64,000 nucleotides of DNA, taken from contig NZ_AYMR01000020.1 of the NCBI RefSeq assembly GCF_000633535.1, positions 62,001 to 126,000 of the forward strand, read 5' to 3'. This document shows, in pieces, positions 52,878-64,000 of the stretch (position 1 is the stretch's first letter; each line of letters starts with the position of its first letter). The position numbers and the translations under genes were made by a program. The stretch is from Leifsonia aquatica H1aii. GTDB taxonomy: Bacteria; Actinomycetota; Actinomycetes; Actinomycetales; Microbacteriaceae. Below the pieces are notes generated by a model that saw only the letters and a list, made by a program, of their open reading frames with translations, had not been told where the DNA came from and did not search any database.

Positions 52878-54176
52878 TCAGGCCGCCATCGTGGTGTCCG
52901 GCCGTGCGGCGAGCATCCGCTCCAGCGCGACCCGGGCGGGTTCGGCGACGTCGGCCGGCACGGTCACCTGGTTGTAGACCTCGCCGCGTACCAGGCCCTC
53001 CAGCACCCAGGCGAGGTAGCCCGGGTGGATGCGGTACATGGTCGAGCACGGGCACACCACCGCGTCGAGGCAGAAGATCGTGTGCTGCGTGAACTGCGCC
53101 GCGAGGCGCTGCACGAGGTTGATCTCGGTGCCGATCGCGAACGTCGAGCCGGCCGGGGCGGCTTGGATGGCCTTGACGATGTAGTCGGTCGAGCCGTACT
53201 CGTCGGCCGCATCGACCACGTCCATCGGGCACTCGGGGTGCACGATCACGCGCACGCCGGGGAACTCGGCGCGGGCGTTCTCGATCTGGCCGACCGTGAA
53301 CCGCTTGTGCACCGAGCAGAACCCGTGCCAGAGGATCACCCGTGCGTCCTGAAGGGTCTGCTCGTCCGTCCCGCCCCACGCCTTGCGGGGGTTCCAGAGC
53401 GGCATGTTCTCCAGCGGGACGCCCATCGCCTTGGCGGTGTTGCGGCCGAGGTGCTGGTCGGGGAAGAAGAGGACGCGCTGCCCGCGCTCGAACGCCCACT
53501 CGAGCACGGTGGACGCGTTGGACGAGGTGCAGACGATGCCGCCGTGCTCGCCGCAGAACGCCTTGAGCGCCGCCGACGAGTTCATGTACGTCACCGGGAT
53601 GACCGGCACCCGGCCGTCCGCGTCCGGCTCGGTGCCGTAGAGCTCCTCCAGCTGCTCCCAGCACTCCTGCACGGAATCGAGGTCGGCCATGTCGGCCATC
53701 GAGCAGCCGGCGGCGAGGTTGGGGAGGATGACGCGCTGGTCGGGACGCGACACGATGTCCGCCGTCTCGGCCATGAAGTGCACGCCGCAGAAGACGATCG
53801 CCTCGGCCTCCGGTCGCGCCTTGGCGGCGTTGGCCAGCTGGAAGGAGTCGCCCACGAAGTCGGCGAACTGCACGACCTCGTCGCGCTGGTAGAAGTGCCC
53901 CATCACCGCGACCCGGTCGCCGAGCACCGCCTTGGCGTCGAGGATGCGGGTGTGCAGCTCGTCGGCGCTCGCCGTGCGGTACTCCTCCGGCAGCTCGCCC
54001 TGGCGCGGGGTGAGCGCTGGGATGGGATCGGCCATCGAGGCGCCCGGACCGTACGACGGGGGAGCCGAGTCGAAGGTCCACGGCGCCTCGACGAGGTCGG
54101 GCGTGCAGGTCTCGCCGGCGACATCGCCGCGGGCGATGAGCTGGATGGTCGTGTCGACCGAGGCGATCGTGGTCAT
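52878..54176 (-). CDS. nadA: Quinolinate synthase
   Basis: 432 aa, condenses iminoaspartate with dihydroxyacetone phosphate to quinolinate using a 4Fe-4S cluster. The three Cys ligands are in FCGVHFMAE, IVCTSSNASTV and VVCPCSTMYRI, and VMGHFYQRDEVVQFADFVGDS is the N-terminal signature (key part GHFYQRDEV). The ATG at 54176 overlaps the upstream regulator stop by four bases. The N-terminal extension of ~50 residues is usual for actinobacteria. Confidence 0.94.
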   Translation of the reverse strand: MTTIASVDTTIQLIARGDVAGETCTPDLVEAPWTFDSAPPSYGPGASMADPIPALTPRQGELPEEYRTASADELHTRILDAKAVLGDRVAVMGHFYQRDEVVQFADFVGDSFQLANAAKARPEAEAIVFCGVHFMAETADIVSRPDQRVILPNLAAGCSMADMADLDSVQECWEQLEELYGTEPDADGRVPVIPVTYMNSSAALKAFCGEHGGIVCTSSNASTVLEWAFERGQRVLFFPDQHLGRNTAKAMGVPLENMPLWNPRKAWGGTDEQTLQDARVILWHGFCSVHKRFTVGQIENARAEFPGVRVIVHPECPMDVVDAADEYGSTDYIVKAIQAAPAGSTFAIGTEINLVQRLAAQFTQHTIFCLDAVVCPCSTMYRIHPGYLAWVLEGLVRGEVYNQVTVPADVAEPARVALERMLAARPDTTMAA

Positions 54177-54898
54177 TTCTCTCCTCCGAATGGATACTGC
54201 TGGCGCGGCAGGGGGCCCGCGTCGGCGAGGTCGATCGAGTCGTTGTACCGGTACAGGCGCGGGGGCCGGTGGGGCGTGCCGGTGAGATATTCGTCCGTCG
54301 CCTCGACCGTGCCGGAGGCTTCGATCGTGCGACGGAAGTTGGCCGGGTCGAGCGCGCGGCCGAGCACGGCCTCGTGCACGGCGCGCAGCTGGGCGAGGGT
54401 GAACCGTTCGCCCAGGAAGGCGTGTGCGATGCGGGAGTACTCCATCTTGGTCCGCAGCCGCCAGAGGGCGTACTCGACGATGAGCCGGTGATCGAAGGCC
54501 AGCGGCGGCAGATCGTCGGCCGGGAACCAGCGGACGTTCTCGCCCACGCTCGCCCGCTCCGCCTCGTCCGAGCGGACCAGCGCCCAGTAGACGATCGACA
54601 CGACGCGCTCGCCGGCGGGGGAGCGGGAGGTGTCGCCGAAGGCGTACAGCTGCTCCAGGTAGCGCGGTGTCAGGCCGGTGGTGTCGTTGAGGGTCCGAGC
54701 GGCCTCGAACGCGAGGTCCGCCTCGCCGCGCAGCGGACCGCCGGGAAGTGCCCAGTGGCCCTCGAACGGCTCGCGGATCCGGCGGACCAGCGGGAGCCAG
54801 ACCTGCGGGAGGCCGCCCGTCTCGTCGTCGGTGCGCAACGCGAAGATCACCGTCGAGACGGCGAGGATCGCGCTCGCTCTCGTGTGCTCCGTCGTCAT
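54173..54898 (-). CDS. nrtR: NrtR-type Nudix-fold repressor of NAD genes
   Basis: 241 aa. Residues ~10-140 are a Nudix fold: VSTVIFALRTDDET, then WALPGGPLRGEADLAFEAARTLNDTTGL in the Nudix-box place (in pieces), where the catalytic REUxEE is changed to ARTLND, so hydrolysis is probably lost. Residues ~150-235 form the NrtR winged helix (GERFTLAQLRAVHEAVLGR, then DPANFRRTIEAS). NrtR senses ADP-ribose or NAD-derived ligands and represses NAD synthesis. It is the first gene of the nad operon and has an operator before it. Confidence 0.9.
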   Translation of the reverse strand: MTTEHTRASAILAVSTVIFALRTDDETGGLPQVWLPLVRRIREPFEGHWALPGGPLRGEADLAFEAARTLNDTTGLTPRYLEQLYAFGDTSRSPAGERVVSIVYWALVRSDEAERASVGENVRWFPADDLPPLAFDHRLIVEYALWRLRTKMEYSRIAHAFLGERFTLAQLRAVHEAVLGRALDPANFRRTIEASGTVEATDEYLTGTPHRPPRLYRYNDSIDLADAGPLPRQQYPFGGEK

Positions 54899-54925
54899 GG
54901 CCGCTCCCGGCTGCTGGAAGGGGAT

Positions 54926-54969
54926 CTAAAAGTCATCGTGACTCTAACCTAGAGCCATCTTAGTGTCAG
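54926..54969 (-). promoter_or_regulatory. nad operon promoter with NrtR-type operator
   Basis: A 21-base near-palindrome with core AGTCA-TCG-TGACT lies at 54927-54947 and resembles NrtR boxes. On the minus strand a possible -35 CTGACA (54969-54964) and -10 TAGAGT (54946-54941) are 17 bases apart, so the operator overlaps the -10 box. The message would have a leader of about 35-40 bases. Confidence 0.6.
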
Positions 54970-55024
54970 TCGGACCAGAACGCCAACTCGAGGTGAACGG
55001 GAGGTGACCCGGGCCGGACTCGGA

Positions 55025-55030
55025 TATGCT
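55025..55030 (+). promoter_or_regulatory. Probable -10 box TATGCT of the gcv operon
   Basis: TATGCT lies 34 bases before the first riboswitch stem. A clear -35 is not seen, but the position fits a transcript starting just before the riboswitch. Confidence 0.45.
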
Positions 55031-55063
55031 GACCCCGACCAACTGAACACAGGGCCGACGAGG

Positions 55064-55265
55064 CCGATGCGGGAGAGTCGCGCGCGCGAGCGAAGCGACA
55101 CCGAAGGAGCAATCCTCCCCGACAATCTCTCAGGTACGCGTACCGCATCGGACTGGCCACTCTGAAAAGCAGGACGGCGACCGCCGTCCTCGCCCAAGGT
55201 GAAAGCCGACGACGCTCACGACGAGCGCGGCCGGCGAAGCTCTCAGGCCGGATGACAGAGGGGGA
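55064..55265 (+). ncRNA. Tandem glycine riboswitch
   Basis: Two glycine aptamers precede gcvT. Aptamer I: P1 arms CCGATGCGG (55064-55072) and CCGCATCGG (55143-55151) are perfectly complementary; within it are GGGAGAGTC, ACCGAAGGAGCAA and AATCTCTCAGG, the conserved core. Aptamer II: CTCTG (55160-55164) pairs with CAGAG (55256-55260) and encloses CGCCCAAGGTGAAAGCC and GAAGCTCTCAGGCCGGATGACAG. This matches the RF00504 type. Glycine binding usually turns on the glycine cleavage genes. No separate terminator stem is obvious before the ribosome-binding site at 55324. Confidence 0.92.
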
Positions 55266-55332
55266 GTTCTTCAACGGGGCGGCTCGCCGCTTCCGTTCAG
55301 CCCCCGGCCGACGGCCGGCGATCGGAGAACTC

Positions 55333-56517
55333 ATGACCTCGCAGGACGACACCCCGCAGCAGAGCGGACGCACCTCCCCCCTCCACGACGCGCATGCGGC
55401 CGCGGGCGCCTCGTTCACGGACTTCGCCGGGTGGCAGATGCCCGTGCGCTACTCGAGCGATCTGGCCGAGCACCACGCCGTGCGCACCGCCGCCGGCCTT
55501 TTCGACCTCTCTCACATGGGCGAGATCGTCCTGATCGGCCCGGAGGCCGGGGTCGCGCTCGACTACGCCCTCGCCGGCAAGCTCTCGGCGCTCGCGATCG
55601 ACCAGGCGCGGTACTCGCTCCTGCTCTCCCGGTCCGGCGGCATCGTCGACGACCTGGTCGTCTACCGCACCGGCGAGGACCGCTACCTGGTGGTCGCCAA
55701 CGCCGGTAACCGCGAGATCGTCGCCGAGGAGCTGCGTGACCGCACCGCGCCGTTCGACGTCGAGGTCTACGACGAGAGCGACGACATCGCGCTGATCGCC
55801 GTGCAGGGCCCGGCCAGTCTCTCGATCCTCCTGGCCACCCCCGGGTTCACGGTGGAGGATGGTGAGTTCGCCGACCGGATCGCGGCGCTCAAGTACTACC
55901 GGAGCATCCCGGCCGAGTTCGAGTCGCACCAGGTGCTGATCGCCCGCACCGGCTACACCGGCGAGGACGGCTTCGAGCTGTACCTCGCGCCGGACGAGGC
56001 GCGCACCCTCTGGGACGCCCTGCTGGAGGCCGGCGCCGAGCAGGGCCTGGTGCCCGCCGGGCTCGCCAGCCGGGACACCCTGCGCCTGGAGGCCGGGATG
56101 CCGCTCTACGGCCACGAGCTCGGCCTCGACACCAAGCCCGCCTCGGCGGGGCTCGGCCGGGTCGTCAACCTCGCGAAGGAGACCGACTTCGTCGGTCGCG
56201 CCGCCAGCGAGGAGGGGCCCGACCCGGAGTCCCGCGTGCTCGTCGGCCTGATCGGGGAGGGCAAGCGCGCGGCGCGGGCCGGCTACCCCGTGCTCGCGCC
56301 CGGCATCGACGGCGACGACGCCACGATCGGCATCGTCACCTCCGGTGCGCTCTCGCCGACCGTCGGCGTGCCGATCGCGATGGCCTACGTCGCGCCCCGC
56401 TACGCCCGACCGGGCACCGAGCTCCACGTCGACGTACGGGGGACCCGCCTGCCGTTCACCGTCGCCGCCCTCCCGTTCTACAGCCGCAAGACCACCTCCC
56501 CACGAAAGGACGGCTGA
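55333..56517 (+). CDS. gcvT: Glycine cleavage system T protein (aminomethyltransferase)
   Basis: 394 aa. Transfers the aminomethyl group from lipoyl-GcvH to tetrahydrofolate, releasing ammonia. [20 protein letters not shown] at the start, [24 protein letters not shown]-like [12 protein letters not shown] and [15 protein letters not shown] are all family signatures. The ATG at 55333 has GGAGA six bases upstream; an earlier in-frame start at 55252 lies inside the riboswitch and is rejected. Two bases separate its stop from gcvH. Confidence 0.96.
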   Translation: MTSQDDTPQQSGRTSPLHDAHAAAGASFTDFAGWQMPVRYSSDLAEHHAVRTAAGLFDLSHMGEIVLIGPEAGVALDYALAGKLSALAIDQARYSLLLSRSGGIVDDLVVYRTGEDRYLVVANAGNREIVAEELRDRTAPFDVEVYDESDDIALIAVQGPASLSILLATPGFTVEDGEFADRIAALKYYRSIPAEFESHQVLIARTGYTGEDGFELYLAPDEARTLWDALLEAGAEQGLVPAGLASRDTLRLEAGMPLYGHELGLDTKPASAGLGRVVNLAKETDFVGRAASEEGPDPESRVLVGLIGEGKRAARAGYPVLAPGIDGDDATIGIVTSGALSPTVGVPIAMAYVAPRYARPGTELHVDVRGTRLPFTVAALPFYSRKTTSPRKDG

Positions 56518-56519
56518 CC

Positions 56520-56891
56520 ATGGCCGCAGCACAGGACCTCCAGTACACCGCCGAGCACGAGTGGCTCCTCGTCGAGGGCGATGTCGCGACCGTGGGCATC
56601 ACGGCCTACGCCGCCGAGAAGCTGGGCGACGTCGTGTTCGTCGAGCTGCCGGCCGTCGGCAGCGCCGTCGCCGCCGGCCGCGTCGTCGGCGAGATCGAGT
56701 CGACCAAGTCGGTCGGCGAGCTCTTCGCGCCGGTCGACGGCACCGTCACCGCGGTGAACGACGCCGTCGTCGACGCCCCCGAGCTGGTCAACAGCGACCC
56801 GTTCGGCGAGGGATGGCTGGTGAAGGTCTCCTTCACCGAGCTCCCGGCCCTGCTCAGCTACGACGAGTACACCGCCCTCACGGGCGAGTGA
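56520..56891 (+). CDS. gcvH: Glycine cleavage system H protein
   Basis: 123 aa lipoyl carrier protein. [22 protein letters not shown] begins the fold and the lipoylated Lys63 lies in [35 protein letters not shown] completes the family pattern (quoted as [11 protein letters not shown]). AAAGGA overlapping the gcvT stop serves as ribosome-binding site. Confidence 0.97.
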   Translation: MAAAQDLQYTAEHEWLLVEGDVATVGITAYAAEKLGDVVFVELPAVGSAVAAGRVVGEIESTKSVGELFAPVDGTVTAVNDAVVDAPELVNSDPFGEGWLVKVSFTELPALLSYDEYTALTGE

Positions 56892-56906
56892 GGCGAACCC
56901 CCGCAC

Positions 56907-59822
<2,916 letters not shown>

Positions 59823-59848
59823 GCCGCGCCGTCCGCTGAGCCGCTCGT

Positions 59849-59884
59849 CTGGTGGCCCGTCACGCGAAGATCGACGGCCACCAG
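59849..59884. terminator. Weak convergent hairpin after gcvP
   Basis: CTGGTGGCC (59849-59857) pairs with GGCCACCAG (59876-59884) around an 18-base loop. It lies between gcvP and the convergent membrane-protease gene, whose last codons it includes. Confidence 0.4.
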
Positions 59885-60654
59885 GCGACGGCGAGGGGAT
59901 ACCCGACGAACGACACGATGTCGATGACGACATGCGCCACAACCAGCGGCATCGTCCGGCCCCAGCGCGTGTAGCACCAGCCGAACACGACGCCCATGAT
60001 GGCGTTGCCGATGAAGGGGCCGAAGCCCTGGTAGAGGTGGTAGCTGCCGCGCAGCCCCGCCGCGGCGAGGATGATCGTCCAGCGCCCCCAGCCCAGCTGG
60101 CGCAGCCGGGTGAAGAGGTAACCGACGACGATGACCTCCTCCTGCAGGCCGGCCCGCAGCGCCGCGAGCACCAGCACGGGAACCGTCCACCAATGCGTGG
60201 TGAGCGAGGACGCCTCCACGGTCACCGTGATCCCCAGCAATCGGGTCAGGGCGAAGAACAGGATGCCGGGGATGCCGATCACCAGGAAGAGCAGGCCGCC
60301 GCGCCCCAGGTCGCGCAGGGGCTGCGTCGCGTCCAGGCCGATCCGGCGGAAGCCGCTGCGTCCCGGACGCCAGAGCAGGAAGATCGCCAGGGCGACCGCG
60401 AACAGCGGGAACAGGTTGCCGAGCACCTGGTAGAGGAAGTCGAAGACCTCGCGGCTCGACTGGGAGGGGTTGACTTGCGCGACCTGGTCGGCCAACGCCT
60501 GCGAGCGCGTACTCTTGTCGATGATGTCGACGATGGAGTAGATCGCGGACTGGCCGAGGGAGAGACCCAGGACGATCGCGATCTCCCACCACAGTCGAGC
60601 GCGCCCTGCGCGTTCGACAGGGGCTTCGCCGGACCAGGTCGGTTCGCTGCTCAT
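59860..60654 (-). CDS. CPBP family intramembrane protein (Abi/CAAX protease-like)
   Basis: 264 aa with about seven membrane segments. The CPBP motifs are LQEEVIVVGYLFTRLR (two Glu), GSYHLYQG (His) and HVVIDIVSF (His, Asp). The Arg that normally follows the Glu pair (EExxxR) is replaced, giving EEVIVVG, which is common in actinobacteria. Family members are glutamate-type intramembrane proteases involved in prenyl-protein processing or bacteriocin immunity. AGGATG precedes the ATG at 60654. The gene stands alone. Confidence 0.87.
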   Translation of the reverse strand: MSSEPTWSGEAPVERAGRARLWWEIAIVLGLSLGQSAIYSIVDIIDKSTRSQALADQVAQVNPSQSSREVFDFLYQVLGNLFPLFAVALAIFLLWRPGRSGFRRIGLDATQPLRDLGRGGLLFLVIGIPGILFFALTRLLGITVTVEASSLTTHWWTVPVLVLAALRAGLQEEVIVVGYLFTRLRQLGWGRWTIILAAAGLRGSYHLYQGFGPFIGNAIMGVVFGWCYTRWGRTMPLVVAHVVIDIVSFVGYPLAVAWWPSIFA

Positions 60655-60804
60655 ATGTGCATCCTGCCAGGCGCAGGGCGCGGCGCCGTGAGGCGGGCCG
60701 AAGCGTCTGAACCCGCCCGAATCCAGTGGAAGCGCTTGAAATCCTGCGTAGCGCGACGCATTCCGGATGTTTTCGAGCAGAGTGCGCAATAATCCGCCGA
60801 CTGA

Positions 60805-60865
60805 GTTACCACTGTGTAACGTTTTCTAGCCTCATTTTGCATTGGCGGCGTGCGCTACCTAGGGT
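60805..60865 (+). promoter_or_regulatory. Promoter and activator-like repeat of the peptide transporter operon
   Basis: TTGCAT (60837-60842) and TAGGGT (60860-60865) are exactly 17 bases apart. Upstream lies the inverted repeat GTTAC-CACTGT-GTAAC (60805-60820), in the place of an activator site. The leader would be about 60 bases. Confidence 0.6.
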
Positions 60866-60934
60866 CATTCTTATCGAGCGCGGACCGGGCACTCTCGCAT
60901 GCCCGTGCCGCGCACACTTCGCACAGGAGGAACA

Positions 60935-62725
60935 TTGCACACCAAGGGAAGAAAGGTCAGGTACGCGGTCAGCGCGGTCGCCATTGCCGGCGTCGCCGCA
61001 CTCGCCCTCTCCGCCTGCACCACGTCCGGCAGCACCAGCAGCTCGTCGGCTGCCAAGGGCGGCACCGTGACGGTCGCTGTCGTGAACGACTTCACTTCGT
61101 TCAACTCGCAGACCCCGCAGGGCAACCTGGACACCAACGGCCAGGTCGGCTACCTGAACGGATCGTACGGAACCGGTTTCCAGTACATCGACAACAACTA
61201 CAAGATCGTCCACGACGACAAGTTCGGAAAGTTCGAGAAGATCTCGGACGACCCGCTGACCGTCAAGTACACGCTCAACAAGGACGACAAGTGGTCCGAC
61301 GGCGAGCCCGTCACGGCTGACGACATGGTCCTCGCCTGGGCGATCGCCTCGGGTCACTACGACTCGGCGACCACCGACGACCAGGGCAACGTCACCAAGG
61401 GCACGCAGTACTTCTCGATCGCCGGCTCCACCGCGGGCATCGACGCGACCGACTTCCCGACCGTGGGTGACAACAACACCTCGATCACCCTGAAGTACTC
61501 CACGCCCTACGTGGACTGGGAGCTCGTCAACCCGATCGCGCAGCCCGCGCACATCGTCGCCAAGAAGGCGGGCCTCTCCTCGGCCGCCGACCTGACGAAG
61601 CTGCTCAAGGGCCTGCCGAAGGGCGACACCGCCAACCCGGCCCCGGCCGACCCGACGCTGGAGAAGGCGGCCAAGTTCGTCAACACCGGCTACGACGTGA
61701 CCGCGTTCCCGACCGACAAGGACCTCCTCGTCTCGTCCGGTCCGTTCGTCGTCTCCTCGTGGACGCCCGGCCAGTCGCTCACCATGGTGCCGAACAAGTA
61801 CTACGCGGGCGGCCTCAAGGCCAACGTGGACAAGATCGTCTTCCGCATCATCCCGGACGCCAACGCCCAGGTCACCGCTCTGCAGAACGGTGAGGTCGAC
61901 ATCATCAACCCGCAGGCCTCTGCGGACACCATCACCGCTCTCAAGCAGGGCAGCGCGAAGATCCTCACCGGCGCCCAGGCGTCGTACGACCACCTCGACC
62001 TGAACTTCGGCTCGCCGGTGTTCGCGGACGCGAAGGTCCGTGAGGCGTTCCTCAAGACCATCCCGCGTCAGCAGATCCTCGACTCGATCGTCACCCCGGT
62101 CGACTCGAAGGCCAAGGTCCTGAACTCGCAGATCTTCCTGCCGAACCAGGAGCAGTACGCGGGCAGCGTCAAGCAGAACGGCTCCGACGCGTACGACAAG
62201 GTCGACATCGACGGCGCCAAGGCGCTCCTCGCCGGTGCCACCCCGACCGTCCGCATCCTGTACAACACCAACAACCCGAACCGTGTCGACGAGTTCCAGG
62301 CGATCTCGACCTCCGCCGCCAAGGCCGGCTTCAAGGTCGTCGACGCCGGCTCGCCGGACTGGAGCAAGCTCCTCCCGGGTGGCGACTACGACGCCTCGCT
62401 CTTCGGCTGGATCAGCCCGGGTGCAGGCACCACGCAGCTGCCGCAGGTGTTCTCCACCAACGGTGGCGGCAACTACAACCGCTACACCGGTACGAACGAT
62501 CTCGCGCTCAAGTCGCAGACCACTCTGGACACCGACGCGCTGACGAAGATCGAGTACCAGATCGACAAGCAGACCTTCGCTGACGCGTACGGCCTGCCGC
62601 TGTTCCAGCTGCCGGGCGTCTTCGCGACGACCTCGCGGGTCGACGGCGTGAAGTACAACGGCGGACAGTCCGGTCCGTTCTGGAACTTCTGGGAGTGGTC
62701 GGTCAAGTCGACCTCCGCGAAGTAA
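60935..62725 (+). CDS. Peptide-type ABC transporter substrate-binding lipoprotein (family 5)
   Basis: 596 aa from a TTG at 60935 with AGGAGG five bases upstream; no ATG has a site. Residues 1-25 are a lipoprotein signal with lipobox LSAC. A short Ser/Gly-rich linker (TTSGSTSSSSAAKGG) leads to the SBP family 5 fold with WSDGEPVTADDMVLAWAIA and DSKAKVLNSQIF-type segments and a C-terminal PGVFATTSRVDGVKYN. It binds peptides or other solutes outside the membrane. Codon use is strongly biased to C-ending codons, as in highly expressed genes. A hairpin separates it from the permease. Confidence 0.93.
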   Translation: MHTKGRKVRYAVSAVAIAGVAALALSACTTSGSTSSSSAAKGGTVTVAVVNDFTSFNSQTPQGNLDTNGQVGYLNGSYGTGFQYIDNNYKIVHDDKFGKFEKISDDPLTVKYTLNKDDKWSDGEPVTADDMVLAWAIASGHYDSATTDDQGNVTKGTQYFSIAGSTAGIDATDFPTVGDNNTSITLKYSTPYVDWELVNPIAQPAHIVAKKAGLSSAADLTKLLKGLPKGDTANPAPADPTLEKAAKFVNTGYDVTAFPTDKDLLVSSGPFVVSSWTPGQSLTMVPNKYYAGGLKANVDKIVFRIIPDANAQVTALQNGEVDIINPQASADTITALKQGSAKILTGAQASYDHLDLNFGSPVFADAKVREAFLKTIPRQQILDSIVTPVDSKAKVLNSQIFLPNQEQYAGSVKQNGSDAYDKVDIDGAKALLAGATPTVRILYNTNNPNRVDEFQAISTSAAKAGFKVVDAGSPDWSKLLPGGDYDASLFGWISPGAGTTQLPQVFSTNGGGNYNRYTGTNDLALKSQTTLDTDALTKIEYQIDKQTFADAYGLPLFQLPGVFATTSRVDGVKYNGGQSGPFWNFWEWSVKSTSAK

Positions 62726-62738
62726 CAGCACCGATAGC

Positions 62739-62769
62739 GAGAGTGCCCGGGTGAACCCCGGGCACTCTC
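62739..62769 (+). terminator. Intercistronic hairpin between the binding protein and permease genes
   Basis: GAGAGTGCCCGGG (62739-62751) and CCCGGGCACTCTC (62757-62769) are perfect inverted copies around a five-base loop, 13 bases after the stop. No T-tract. It probably lets most transcripts end or be stabilised here, so the binding protein is made in excess over the membrane parts. Confidence 0.7.
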
Positions 62770-62917
62770 CTGCGGCGGGGCGTCGGCTTCCGGGTCGGCG
62801 CCCCGTATCATGTAGTCGGTGGACGCGATCCGTCCGCCCATCCGAGACGCGCCCAGGCGAGCTGAGCCCCGCCGCCCTACCCGTTCGGCGCGTCCTGTCA
62901 GTAAGGGTTCCCCACCT

Positions 62918-64000
62918 ATGGCGAGTTTCATTCTGAGACGCCTTCTGGTCTCAGTACTCATCATCATCGCCGCTTCGTTCCTGATGTACATGCTGGTGGC
63001 CTATAGCGCCGACCCGCTCATGGACCTCCGAAGCAGCAATTCTCCGAACAAGCAGGCGCTCATCAACGCCCGCATCCAGCTCCTCGACCTCGACGTGGTC
63101 CCGCCGCTGCGCTGGTTGCTGTGGCTGGGCGGCGCCGCCAAGTGCCTCATCCCGTTCGCCAACGCCTGCGACCTCGGGTCCACGGTCTCGAACGCGAAGG
63201 TCATCGACATCCTCCCGCAGGCGCTCGGCTCGACCGTCCAGCTCGTGACGGTCGCCCTCATCCTGGCGATCCTCCTCGGTGTGACGATCGGTATCGTCAC
63301 GGCCCTCCGGCAGTACAGCGGACTCGACAACGTCGTCACGTTCCTCAGCTTCTTCCTGTACTCCCTCCCGGCCTTCCTCGTCGCGGTGCTCCTCAAGGAG
63401 TTCGTGGCGATCGGGTTCAACAATTTCCTCGAGCACCCGGTGATCCCGTGGTGGCTGGCGGTGATCATCGGCATCGTGGCCGGATTCATCTGGCAATCGC
63501 TCATCGGCGGTGATCGACGCAGGAGGCTGTTGACCTTCGTGATCTCCGGCGTGGCCACCGCAGGTGTGCTGCTGCTGATGTCGGCGTTCAACTGGTTCCT
63601 CGAGCCGGGCCTCGGTCCGGTGGTGATGATCCTGCTGGTGGCCGCCGTCGTGATCGGCACGACCGCGCTGATCTCGGGGCTGCAGAGCCGCCGGGCGCTG
63701 ATCTCGGCGTCGATCAGCGGCGCGATCTCGCTGGTCTGCTACTTCGCCCTGCAGGGACTGTTCTCGGTCTCCACGCCGGCGACGATCGTCATCCTCGCCG
63801 TCGTCGCCATCGTGGTGAGCATCGCCATCGGCTGGTTCGTCGGCGGGTACGACCGCGGTCAGAACATCCGGATCGCCGTGATCGTCACGGTCGTCTCCGG
63901 CGTCCTGATCCTGGTCGACCGCTTCATGCGCGCGTGGCCGCAGTACTTCCAGGACACCAACGGTCGCCCCATCGCGACGGTCGGCTCCTCGACTCCGGGA
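62918..64000 (+). CDS. Peptide-type ABC transporter permease (OppB/DppB-like), partial
   Basis: 361 codons are visible and the frame is open at the right edge. It begins MASFILRRLLVSVLIIIAAS with the OppB-type first membrane segment, then DPLMDLRSSNSPNKQ, and QALGSTVQLVTVALILAILLG, the conserved start of the transport domain. A long extra membrane region with at least four hydrophobic segments (about 170-330) interrupts the transport domain, so the full protein should be longer than the usual 310-330 aa; this insertion occurs in some actinobacterial OppB proteins. AAGGG lies 11 bases before the ATG. Confidence 0.88.
   Translation, partial: MASFILRRLLVSVLIIIAASFLMYMLVAYSADPLMDLRSSNSPNKQALINARIQLLDLDVVPPLRWLLWLGGAAKCLIPFANACDLGSTVSNAKVIDILPQALGSTVQLVTVALILAILLGVTIGIVTALRQYSGLDNVVTFLSFFLYSLPAFLVAVLLKEFVAIGFNNFLEHPVIPWWLAVIIGIVAGFIWQSLIGGDRRRRLLTFVISGVATAGVLLLMSAFNWFLEPGLGPVVMILLVAAVVIGTTALISGLQSRRALISASISGAISLVCYFALQGLFSVSTPATIVILAVVAIVVSIAIGWFVGGYDRGQNIRIAVIVTVVSGVLILVDRFMRAWPQYFQDTNGRPIATVGSSTPG

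Noticed and set aside
55252-55332. An upstream start for gcvT at 55252
   Set aside because: It would lie inside the riboswitch and add 27 non-conserved residues; the ATG at 55333 has a proper ribosome-binding site.

Overview
The window is high-GC DNA from an actinobacterium, most likely a member of the Microbacteriaceae. The grounds are the base composition and codon use, a RamB-type regulator beside aceA and aceB, tandem DUF7882-type small proteins, an LAXTG-type sortase signal, and many genes that appear to be transcribed leaderless from an extended TANNNT -10 box. The genus cannot be fixed from the sequence. I see no rRNA, no tRNA that I could recognise by eye, no insertion sequence, no prophage and no CRISPR array. 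It reads as ordinary chromosome.

Layout. At 1-33 is the possible start of a leftward gene. 237-1527 holds a sugar O-acetyltransferase and a divergent GNAT acetyltransferase. 1634-3912 is a leftward PadR, DUF1048, DrrA-like ATPase and ABC-2 permease operon with its own operator. 4136-11682 is a leftward four-gene MacB/FtsX-type ABC operon with two very large permeases and two ATPases, one of which carries an AbrB-like tail. 11741-14087 holds an alpha/beta hydrolase, a nitronate monooxygenase and a MarR regulator. 14543-20983 is a cell-surface block: an LRR protein with a sortase signal, a secreted Ig-repeat protein and an acyltransferase-3/SGNH membrane enzyme. 21003-26895 is a set of small single genes: an MFS exporter, DUF7882 proteins, a nucleotidyltransferase, a quinone-oxidoreductase-like enzyme and a NYN-domain protein.

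27002-46090 is a metabolic island. A class III aminotransferase and a CoA-acylating semialdehyde dehydrogenase lie opposite a PucR regulator. Next come a P1-family (beta-aminopeptidase type) hydrolase, an APC permease with a TetR regulator, and a complete polyamine-type ABC transporter with a cupin protein and a FAD-dependent amine oxidase. The island ends with RamB and the glyoxylate-shunt genes aceA and aceB. A coherent reading is uptake and oxidation of amines or beta-amino acids to acetyl-CoA, which the glyoxylate shunt then assimilates. This link is inference.

46105-49187 holds small enzymes and a DHA2 exporter. 49300-54898 is the de novo NAD operon (NrtR-like regulator, nadA, nadB, nadC, cysteine desulfurase) with an NrtR-type operator. 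55064-59822 is a tandem glycine riboswitch followed by gcvT, gcvH and gcvP. 59860-60654 is a CPBP-family membrane protein. 60935-64000 is the start of a peptide-type ABC transporter: a lipoprotein and a permease that runs off the right edge.

Two genome-style features recur. One is a set of long, nearly perfect intergenic hairpins of unrelated sequence with no T-tract, usually at gene ends. The other is a TANNNT hexamer placed 6-7 bases before the start codon of many first genes.
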